Assembly (NCBI GenBank): GCA_030377965.1
Contig: JAUCGE010000023.1
Coordinates: 1-35,950 of the forward strand
DNA: 35,950 nt
From: Desulfobacterales bacterium HSG16
GTDB taxonomy: Bacteria > Desulfobacterota > Desulfobacteria > Desulfobacterales > HSG16
Reading direction: 5' to 3'
The notes under the pieces were generated by a model. It had not been told where the DNA came from. It did no database searches and worked only from the letters and a program-made list of their open reading frames with translations. Of this stretch, positions 18,752 to 25,906 are shown piece by piece. Made by a program: the position numbers and the translations under genes. How positions within the stretch are numbered: the first letter of the stretch is position 1; each line of letters begins with the position of its first letter.

Positions 18752-21487
18752 TTACTCCTTTATTTGCTTGGCAAGATGATCTTCAAAATCGTCTGACATG
18801 GCTTTCAATCTCTGGTTGTGTTTAGACAGCCTGACTGTTTTCAAGCGGTTTAAAAGTACCCTGGTTCCGAGCCAGCAGGTTCTCTGGGAATCTGTCGGGA
18901 ATTGTTTCTGCGCTTCCTTATACAACCACTTTTCTCCATCTTCTGTATGCATAGGGCCGCATTCATCATCTATTTCATCGAACAATGCGTTCCTGATATC
19001 TGGCAGATTGTGGGATGTGTCATAAAAACCTGCAACAGAAACAAAATCCATGTCCTGCTTTGCTGTCCTGATAAGATCAAGGCAGGCTCTTTTACACAGT
19101 TGCTGGGCAGAAAATTCCCGAACCAGATACAATGCCTTGATATTACGCGGTGATTCTTCCAGGATGCGGGCAGACCGAGTATAAATATTGATCGGATAAT
19201 TTGAAAATTCTTCTGAAAGACGGTTGGCAAAGTCAAAATCAAAAGGGATATCATTATCTGCCAGCCATTTGTCAAGATCATACTCCAGGGCTTTTTCTTT
19301 CAGGATTTTTTCTTCCGAGTTTTCATTGCTTTCAGGTTCCTGCCCCGAAGAAAAGTCTTGATCCTGTTTACTGAAAGAAAGATCAGGCGCGCAGATATCA
19401 CAAAAACCGCATTCCCAGGATTCATCCACAATCTGAAAAAAAGATTTCAGTGATCTGTTATGACACATGGGTCTTTCGAATATTTCTTTTATATTCCATA
19501 ATTTTCTATAGGCCATCTGCCTTGCGCTTTCGACATGACAGTCAAGCATCAAAAGAGTATAATCCTGAACAAACCTGAATAGATCCGGGCTATTGTTCTG
19601 ATTTGTAAAATTCGGTTTTCTCGTTTTTAATTCATCTGTCTTATCAAGAGTATATATTTTTTTTTCATTGCAATTCCAGATATATTTTTCTCTGACTTGT
19701 AAAATCAATCTTTCTATATTGTCTTTTTCAATATTTTTTAAAAGGCCATCACAGGAAAGATCATGTTTTGTGAGATATTTGATAACCGCTTGGGCTGCAA
19801 AATCAAGATCAGGAGCAAGGTGAAAGTTCTGTACGCAGATACATACTGTATTACCAGTAACTTCGATATCGTATCCTGAAATCAGACCAATGGTCGTAAG
19901 TCTGTACAAAGATATTTCATATTTTGGGATAGAATGCTGCCCGTCCTGTTTCAGATCAAAACAGACTGTTTTATAAGATGAAAAACCTTTTTCAGGCAGA
20001 TGATCGATTATCAGGTCAAGTATTTTCAATACATCTTCAACCTGATCCTGCACTCTGGGCCATCTGTTACCGATTTTCATATGCTGCCTGCCAAAATCGC
20101 ACAATCCGGTTTCATCGAACGGGCATGTGTTTTCTGAACATGAAGGAACGCAGGAGTTTCTCCTGTTCATATCTTTTTCGCACTCGTCTCTGGGCCAGTC
20201 AATAATGAAGATGCAGTGAAGCCGCCGGTCTTCTTCATTAAAATGTTTGATCGTATTGATCCATTGTTCGATACTTTCCGGCAGAGACATATGAAGTGTA
20301 AAACCCGTTTTACGCCTGTCAAACAAAGGGTTTTCAGTTTTCGGGGTAATGAACAGATCTGCAAATTCGTCCGTATCGGAAACCTTGCTCATATTTTTTG
20401 CAAACATGTCTTCAGCGTTCAGCATTATATAATAAGGTGCAAACCACTGACTTCCGGCCTTGTGTGCAAGTTCTGGATCGAAAAAACCGATATCTTTATT
20501 CATCTTCAACAACGACCGGTCTTCGTTTATGATAAAAACGCCAGATGGCTGTGCATAGGAACAAAAAATCTGGCCCGCAATCGGCAGATCATCAATCCTT
20601 TTCTTTCTTAACAGATCCTGAATACTTTTTTTCCCAAAAATATTTGGAATATCTTGGGTTATAATACGGTCAAATGCAGCTTTTTTTGATTTAAGCCCGA
20701 AGGTTTCAACAAGTTGCAGGCTGATATCAAAAACTTCTTTATTCTCCGGGCCAGGTGCTTTTTCCAACTTGAGTCCGAAAAGATTTTCCATATCTGCAAT
20801 TACTATCTTTTCGGTACGGGTGGTTAAAGCCAGGGTTATAATATCCGGATATTTTTCTTTCAAAATTGATATTGATTCTGGAAGTACAGTCATGCAGGCG
20901 GGTTTGAAATCAGCATCCCATTCCGAAACTAAATGAGCCTCGTCAATGATCAATGCTTTGACTGGAATCTTTCCGATAGTTTTAGCAAGTTTTTTATAAA
21001 ATTTCGGAATGTCAAAAGTTACAGGATCGATATAAAGCAGCCTTACCCTGCCGATCCGGATATCCGTGCATACTATTTCACGTTCCCAGTCTTTTTTTTC
21101 AGCTTCAATAAAGGTTCCTGGTACGATTCCGAAGTTGATTCTCATTGATCTGTCGTTTTCAGGCTTCAATGAGTGAAGAGAACCGATTACAATAGCTATC
21201 CCCTGCCTGGACGCGGAAGGAATCCAGAAATCATATGATGCGTCTTTGCGAGGTGGTATTCTGATAAGCCTGCTTTCTCCCGCAACAAGTTTTTTGATAA
21301 AACGAGGGGTTGAAATCGATTCTTCACTTGTCTCTACCTCGGTTTTACTGGAGTACCCTGAAATCCACCCGCGATTTTTCGGGCCGAAAAAATGCAGCTT
21401 CTGTTTAAAGGACGCTTTTTCGAATTTGAAAACCAGCCGTTCCGGATGATTCCGGTCAGCTAAAGCATATTTTGCGTTCAGCAGCAA
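18752..21487 (-). CDS. RecQ-like protein with degenerate helicase motifs
   Basis: A 911-residue protein with the outline of a RecQ helicase. Motif II is intact: ALIIDEAHLVSEW, DEAH at 182-185, close to RecQ's VDEAHCISQWG. The motif I region (IPPRKDASYDFWIP, 77-90) aligns with RecQ's PTGGGKSxCYQxP but lacks the glycines and the Lys. Domain 2 is recognisable (QIFCSYAQPSGV; FTLHMSLPESIEQWINTIKH), yet the arginine-rich motif VI is absent. A winged-helix-like segment (SLYRLTTIGLISGYDIE, about 526) comes before a zinc module, C675-x17-C693-x2-C696-x2-C699, matching RecQ's four-cysteine spacing. An extra cysteine cluster (about 436-463) is inserted. The start is TTG at 21487 with AGGTGA just upstream. 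Family knowledge predicts DNA binding without ATP-driven unwinding; that is inference. Neighbours are the GspE-like gene (23 bases upstream) and the coiled-coil gene (5 bases downstream). Confidence 0.8.
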   Translation of the reverse strand: MLLNAKYALADRNHPERLVFKFEKASFKQKLHFFGPKNRGWISGYSSKTEVETSEESISTPRFIKKLVAGESRLIRIPPRKDASYDFWIPSASRQGIAIVIGSLHSLKPENDRSMRINFGIVPGTFIEAEKKDWEREIVCTDIRIGRVRLLYIDPVTFDIPKFYKKLAKTIGKIPVKALIIDEAHLVSEWDADFKPACMTVLPESISILKEKYPDIITLALTTRTEKIVIADMENLFGLKLEKAPGPENKEVFDISLQLVETFGLKSKKAAFDRIITQDIPNIFGKKSIQDLLRKKRIDDLPIAGQIFCSYAQPSGVFIINEDRSLLKMNKDIGFFDPELAHKAGSQWFAPYYIMLNAEDMFAKNMSKVSDTDEFADLFITPKTENPLFDRRKTGFTLHMSLPESIEQWINTIKHFNEEDRRLHCIFIIDWPRDECEKDMNRRNSCVPSCSENTCPFDETGLCDFGRQHMKIGNRWPRVQDQVEDVLKILDLIIDHLPEKGFSSYKTVCFDLKQDGQHSIPKYEISLYRLTTIGLISGYDIEVTGNTVCICVQNFHLAPDLDFAAQAVIKYLTKHDLSCDGLLKNIEKDNIERLILQVREKYIWNCNEKKIYTLDKTDELKTRKPNFTNQNNSPDLFRFVQDYTLLMLDCHVESARQMAYRKLWNIKEIFERPMCHNRSLKSFFQIVDESWECGFCDICAPDLSFSKQDQDFSSGQEPESNENSEEKILKEKALEYDLDKWLADNDIPFDFDFANRLSEEFSNYPINIYTRSARILEESPRNIKALYLVREFSAQQLCKRACLDLIRTAKQDMDFVSVAGFYDTSHNLPDIRNALFDEIDDECGPMHTEDGEKWLYKEAQKQFPTDSQRTCWLGTRVLLNRLKTVRLSKHNQRLKAMSDDFEDHLAKQIKE

Positions 21488-21510
21488 TAAATCACCTTTT
21501 TATCTCCAGG

Positions 21511-23202
21511 CTATTCATAATCAGAACCTGTGGCATTTTCTATGGCCGTAATTGTAGTCAATCCCCTCAAAACTTTTTTCAAGCCGTCGTATCTCATACT
21601 TGTGAAACCGTTTTTACGGGCTGCCTGCAAGAAATTTATGCCTGGCATTCTGCTGTCTATCATAAAACGGGCATCATCATTTACAGCCAGCAGTTCATGA
21701 ATGGCTATACGTCCTGAAAAACCGGTATTGTTGCATTTTGAACACCCTTTGCTTCGAAAAAAATTGATCGGGGTATCCTCTTTACAGCCTGTAAACCATA
21801 TATTGGCTTCTGCCTGGCTCAAAATATAAGAATCCCGGCAATGGCGGCAAATTCGAGGAACCAGGGCCTGGGCCAGGATTCCGTTTATAGCTTCATACGC
21901 AGGGTACATGTCCGTACCCATATGAAAAAGGCGGGGGAAAACTGAAAAAGCCCTGTTTGCGTTCATGCCCGCAAACACCATATGCCCTGAAAGCGCAGCA
22001 TCAATTGCAATATCGGCAGTTCGGCCATCACAGATTTTTCCCATCATAATGACATCCGCATCCTGGCCTGCAATTATATCTGGGATTTCATCCTTATCTT
22101 TTTCAGCTCCTGTCATAATTCTGTTTATGCCGTCTGATTGAAAAAGCGGCATGGTTTCCAATGCCGTTATATTTTTTTCAGATCTGTTTAAATGATTCAA
22201 TATGGTATATAAAGTGGTGTTTTTGCCTGATCCGGAAGCTCCAGAAACGATAATCATGCCCCAGGGATGAGTCAGCAGGCGTGCAATACCTGAAAAAACT
22301 GACTGAGAAAAATCAAGTCTGACAAGATCTGATTCAGCCTTTTGTTTTCTGTTCTCATATGATTTCAGTACAATCCTGTTTCCATGTGCGGTTTTTGCGG
22401 CAGAAATATTAAAAGAAAAGCTCCTGCCGGAAATATTTATGACAACAGGCTGCATATGGCTGTTGTTCTTGAAGTAAACGTCCGTTTTTGATTCAAGCCA
22501 CAACCTGAAAATATCAGCAACAGGTTTTTTAAAGGTAAAAACTTGTGTCAGTCTGCCTTCGATTCGAAATCGTATAAGAACATCTTCAGGGCCAGGCTCA
22601 ATATGAATATGACTTGCGTTTCGATTAATGGCGGTCTTGAAAAAGGCTTTGACAAAATCATCGATTTTTTTGCTATTGACTATTGAATCGGACATTTCTT
22701 CAGAGATTGTTTTAAAATCTGTTTCCAGCATATCTCTGGAAATGCGCTGAATATACTCTTCAAGAAAAATTCTGCCCTTGTAATATCGGTCTATAGCGGC
22801 CTCAATATCTTCGGGAAGGGAAAAAATAGTCGATATCGGCTGGCTTACCACTTTTTCAATTTCTTTGGTCTTTCTGATACTCGAAGGATCTGAAGTGGCA
22901 ACGGTCACTGTATCTCCGAACTTATACACCGGTATCACATTATTTTCTCTGGCAAAGGCTTCAGATATCTCTTTTATCAATTCAGGCTGGATAATGGTTT
23001 TGGACAGGTTGACATATGCGTACCCTATGGAATCGCCCCATAATTTGCCTACCAGATCTCTTTTAGCTCCTCTTTCCCTGACCAGATGAGTCAACACCGA
23101 AAAAGCGTTTCCTTTGAACTGTTCCAAAAGTTTTCTGGCTTCTTCACTCGTTAATATCCATTCGGAAATCAACGACTGGATGAAGGGCGGATTCATGAAC
23201 AT
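21511..23202 (-). CDS. GspE/PilB-family secretion ATPase homologue with altered catalytic motifs
   Basis: A 563-residue protein of full family length. An N-terminal T2SSE_N/MshEN-like domain (about 15-140, DSIGYAYVNL) precedes an N2-like region (ASHIHIEP, LIRFRIEGRL) and the RecA-like ATPase core. Walker A is GASGSGKNTTLY (321-332): Asn328 replaces the invariant Thr/Ser. The Walker B region is DADVIMMGKICD (381-392): the catalytic Glu of GEIRD is Lys389 and the Arg is Cys391. The His box is GMNANRA rather than LHTNDA. The tetracysteine zinc site survives (C452, C455, C487, C490). A strong AGGAGG lies 10 bases before the ATG, inside the end of the receiver gene. The family powers pilus or type II secretion; this copy is predicted to be weakly active or inactive, and no other pilus gene is in the window. 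Confidence 0.9.
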   Translation of the reverse strand: MFMNPPFIQSLISEWILTSEEARKLLEQFKGNAFSVLTHLVRERGAKRDLVGKLWGDSIGYAYVNLSKTIIQPELIKEISEAFARENNVIPVYKFGDTVTVATSDPSSIRKTKEIEKVVSQPISTIFSLPEDIEAAIDRYYKGRIFLEEYIQRISRDMLETDFKTISEEMSDSIVNSKKIDDFVKAFFKTAINRNASHIHIEPGPEDVLIRFRIEGRLTQVFTFKKPVADIFRLWLESKTDVYFKNNSHMQPVVINISGRSFSFNISAAKTAHGNRIVLKSYENRKQKAESDLVRLDFSQSVFSGIARLLTHPWGMIIVSGASGSGKNTTLYTILNHLNRSEKNITALETMPLFQSDGINRIMTGAEKDKDEIPDIIAGQDADVIMMGKICDGRTADIAIDAALSGHMVFAGMNANRAFSVFPRLFHMGTDMYPAYEAINGILAQALVPRICRHCRDSYILSQAEANIWFTGCKEDTPINFFRSKGCSKCNNTGFSGRIAIHELLAVNDDARFMIDSRMPGINFLQAARKNGFTSMRYDGLKKVLRGLTTITAIENATGSDYE

Positions 23203-23206
23203 GGTG

Positions 23207-23602
23207 CTATTTCCTCCTCAGCCTTTTTTTTTGCAACTCCCAGGTTTCCTTGATTATTTTCTTAATTTCAGAAATGCCCGTATCTTTGCGGATATAATTG
23301 GCAGCTCCAAGTTCGATGCATTGTTTAACAGTATTTTTGTCTGAAACAGAGGTCAACATGATCACAATAGCGTCAGAATGCCCGGTCATGATCATCTTCA
23401 ATGCCTCCTGCCCCGATTTTACCGGCATGTTGATATCTAAAAGCACCATATCCGGTTTCAGGGAACTATACAAATCCACGGCTTCCTGTCCGTCCATTGC
23501 CTCGCCCACAACTTCGGCATTCATTATCTCCACTATCGAGCGGATCAGCAGACGGATGTGCGGTTCGTCATCTGCCAGAAGAACTCTCAGTTTTTTGCCC
23601 AT
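23207..23602 (-). CDS. Single-domain response regulator (CheY-like)
   Basis: A stand-alone receiver of about 131 residues. The acidic pair is in LLADDEPH, the phospho-acceptor Asp56 in MVLLDINMP, and the conserved Lys106 in NYIRKDTG. It has no output domain, so it must act through protein contact. I chose the ATG at 23602 because CAGGAG lies 9 bases upstream; the longer frame from 23629 would place this ribosome site inside the gene. The GspE-like gene starts 4 bases after its stop and uses a ribosome site within its last codons, indicating translational coupling and a likely partnership. A phospho-donor is probably one of the two kinases encoded upstream in the operon. Confidence 0.9.
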   Translation of the reverse strand: MGKKLRVLLADDEPHIRLLIRSIVEIMNAEVVGEAMDGQEAVDLYSSLKPDMVLLDINMPVKSGQEALKMIMTGHSDAIVIMLTSVSDKNTVKQCIELGAANYIRKDTGISEIKKIIKETWELQKKRLRRK

Positions 23603-23670
23603 ATTCAAAATCTCCTGATGACAAGTCAAGAAAATAACTTTTTATCGCCCGGAACAAAGGGCAGAATTTA

Positions 23671-24786
23671 TTATTCCAGAAACTTTCTTGAATTTTTTGT
23701 TTCTTCTATTCCTTTGTGGATTACAAGTTTTTTACCCAGTTCTATACCATCGTTTACCACATCTTCATCCTGGTTCAAACAACCTCTTTTGATTTTTCCT
23801 ATTTTCGGATGCCTGTGACGAATATATTCCTTCATTTTTATATCCTCATGTTTGACCAGGGCGCGGGATGTGGAGGAAATGGTTGTTGTTTCACGGGGAA
23901 TGCTGTTCAGCTTCGAGCGGAATCCGTCGATTATTCCCACTGCAAAATCGGTTTTCCTGTACCTGCCAAGCTTTTTATCCTGATTGTACACATTCCATTG
24001 AGCATCAATGTAATTACGCACGAAATCATATACATAACTGGCAAAATTCACATTTTGAGGCGTACCAATGATTTCGAGTACCCTGCCTTCTTTTCCTTTT
24101 TCCACAACCCATGTGCAGACCCATATTCCATAGACAAAATAAAAATCGATCAACAGCCTGCTCAGGGTATATTCTTCCCGGAATCGACGTAAAGCAGGTT
24201 TGCCCAGAAATATGCTTGTATAATTGCGTTTTTTTTCAGTGTTCAACAGATCAATATTATGCCGTTCAATCAGTTTATGGGCCTTGAGCATGGCAGATTC
24301 TGCCTCATGTTCATTTTTGCTCTGGGCAAGAGCCATAAGTTTTTTTACCCGAACAAGGATTTTGTCATCTTCAGTCAGAGTATCGTCTTCAAGTCTCTGA
24401 TAGAGAGTTTTATATGAACCCGAAGAATATGAATCTGCTCTGAGCATTCGGCAGGCTTCCTTGAAGGCCGGTCCGTGGGATGTCTGATCACTAACTCTCA
24501 TTGCCTGGGAAACAAGCTGATGTGCCATTTCATGACGCAGCACATCCCGAACACTGTCCCAGGGATGATTGAGTACAAAATCCCGGCTCAGACCAATTTC
24601 TTTTTTATATGAAGACCACTTGCCCAGCCGCGATATTGAATCGTCAAGGCGGAAAAAAGGTTTTTGCATCCTCGATTTGTATCTTTCAGGTACATCCCAG
24701 ATTGCTATATCCCATTCACATGCCAGCCCCAGAAGAATATTTCTTTCCAGTTCCATTTCCGGACTCAATTTATTCTGTCTTTTCAA
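23671..24786 (-). CDS. SprT-like zinc metallopeptidase domain fused to DUF2786
   Basis: A 371-residue cytosolic protein. The N-terminal part is SprT-like, with HEMAH (His85, Glu86, His89) and a third ligand candidate in SHGPAFKEA (His104). Residues about 141-180 match DUF2786 (ILVRVKKLMALAQS ... ESAMLKAHKLIERHNID), followed by about 150 residues of the domain that usually accompanies it. SprT/Spartan proteins act on DNA-bound proteins or bind zinc and DNA; DUF2786 has no firm function. The start is TTG at 24786, with GAGGA 8 bases upstream, and the preceding kinase stops 4 bases away. This context places a possible DNA-associated protease between the sensory and nucleic-acid halves of the operon. 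Family identification is good; peptidase activity is an inference. Confidence 0.85.
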   Translation of the reverse strand: MKRQNKLSPEMELERNILLGLACEWDIAIWDVPERYKSRMQKPFFRLDDSISRLGKWSSYKKEIGLSRDFVLNHPWDSVRDVLRHEMAHQLVSQAMRVSDQTSHGPAFKEACRMLRADSYSSGSYKTLYQRLEDDTLTEDDKILVRVKKLMALAQSKNEHEAESAMLKAHKLIERHNIDLLNTEKKRNYTSIFLGKPALRRFREEYTLSRLLIDFYFVYGIWVCTWVVEKGKEGRVLEIIGTPQNVNFASYVYDFVRNYIDAQWNVYNQDKKLGRYRKTDFAVGIIDGFRSKLNSIPRETTTISSTSRALVKHEDIKMKEYIRHRHPKIGKIKRGCLNQDEDVVNDGIELGKKLVIHKGIEETKNSRKFLE

Positions 24787-24790
24787 TTAC

Positions 24791-25906
24791 TCAATCCTCG
24801 TTTTTCATTTTCATTATGGTGAAGGCAAAATCACTTCCCTTTCCCGGCTCACTGTCCACACCGATCCGCCCTCTGTTTTTTTCAACAAATTCTTTACAGA
24901 GAATAAGGCCCAATCCCGTACCCGGCTCTTTTTCTGTGCCAGGTTTTGAACTATGGACATCAATTCTGAATAATTCGTCCTTATCGGATACAGACATGCC
25001 AAGACCGGTGTCAGATACAATTACTTTTTCAAACCCGCCTGTGGTTTTCGAGGATACCTTCACATCTCCGCCTGCACGGGTATATTTTATGGCATTGGAA
25101 ATGAGATTTCTGATTACAGTCACAATCATACTTCTGTCAGCATATACAGGAGTGTCTTTTGGTACTGTGGAATATAGATTGATCTGCTTGCTTTCAGCAT
25201 TTGTTTTGTGAAGAGATATGTTTTCCTCAACAAGATAATAGAGATCAAGTTCTTGGGGAACCCACTGCATTTTTCCGGTCTGCATCCTTGACCAGTCAAG
25301 AAGATTCTGAAGCAGTTTGAAGGTCAGTTCCGAGACATTTTTGATATCATTGAGCAGTTTTTTTCGTTTCTCGTCATCAAATCGGTCATAATGACGGATC
25401 AGCAGTTCCGAAAGCCCTAAAAGCCCATTAAAAGGATTTTTCAGATCATGGGCTATGATCGAAAAAAACCTGTCTTTGGTAGTGTTTGCTTCTTCCAGAT
25501 CCTGGCGTGTGGATTTTAATTCCAGGTGGGTTTTTACCCGTATCAGAAGTTCGGTTCCGTTAAAGGGTTTTGTCACATAATCTACTGCACCTGAATCGAA
25601 TCCTTTGACAATACTGTCCGTATCAGCCTTTGCAGTAAGAAAAATTACCGGAATATCACGGGTTTCTTCGTTGGCCTTGAGCTGGCGGCAGACCTCGAAA
25701 CCGTCCATGTCCGGCATCATCACATCCAGCAGGATAAGATCGAACTGGTTGTATTTCACATGGGACAAGGCTTTATGGCCGTTCTGGGCAAAAGCCAGAT
25801 GATAATTCTCTTTTTGAAGAATAGATGCCACAACCTGAATATTTTTAGGAAGATCATCCACTATCAGGATCTTGAACTTATGTTGATTGAAATCTGTATT
25901 ATCCAT
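24791..25906 (-). CDS. Receiver-histidine kinase (REC-HisKA-HATPase)
   Basis: A soluble 371-residue protein with an N-terminal receiver (Asp61 in LILLDVMMP, Lys in VTKPF), a HisKA domain (His153 in SIIAHDLKNPF) and a HATPase domain (VIRNLISNAIKY, SDTGLGMS, GTGLGL). The HDLKNP form of the H box differs from the HEIRTP form in the other three kinases, so it belongs to a different subfamily. Its start overlaps the end of the upstream hybrid kinase by 8 bases (ATGGATAA), implying coupled translation and a likely phosphorelay with it. Output probably goes to the single-domain receiver two genes downstream; that is inference from order. Confidence 0.93.
   Translation of the reverse strand: MDNTDFNQHKFKILIVDDLPKNIQVVASILQKENYHLAFAQNGHKALSHVKYNQFDLILLDVMMPDMDGFEVCRQLKANEETRDIPVIFLTAKADTDSIVKGFDSGAVDYVTKPFNGTELLIRVKTHLELKSTRQDLEEANTTKDRFFSIIAHDLKNPFNGLLGLSELLIRHYDRFDDEKRKKLLNDIKNVSELTFKLLQNLLDWSRMQTGKMQWVPQELDLYYLVEENISLHKTNAESKQINLYSTVPKDTPVYADRSMIVTVIRNLISNAIKYTRAGGDVKVSSKTTGGFEKVIVSDTGLGMSVSDKDELFRIDVHSSKPGTEKEPGTGLGLILCKEFVEKNRGRIGVDSEPGKGSDFAFTIMKMKNED

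Noticed and set aside
21511..23202. Type IV pilus or type II secretion locus
   Set aside because: No pilin, GspF/PilC, secretin or prepilin peptidase gene nearby, and the ATPase motifs are altered.
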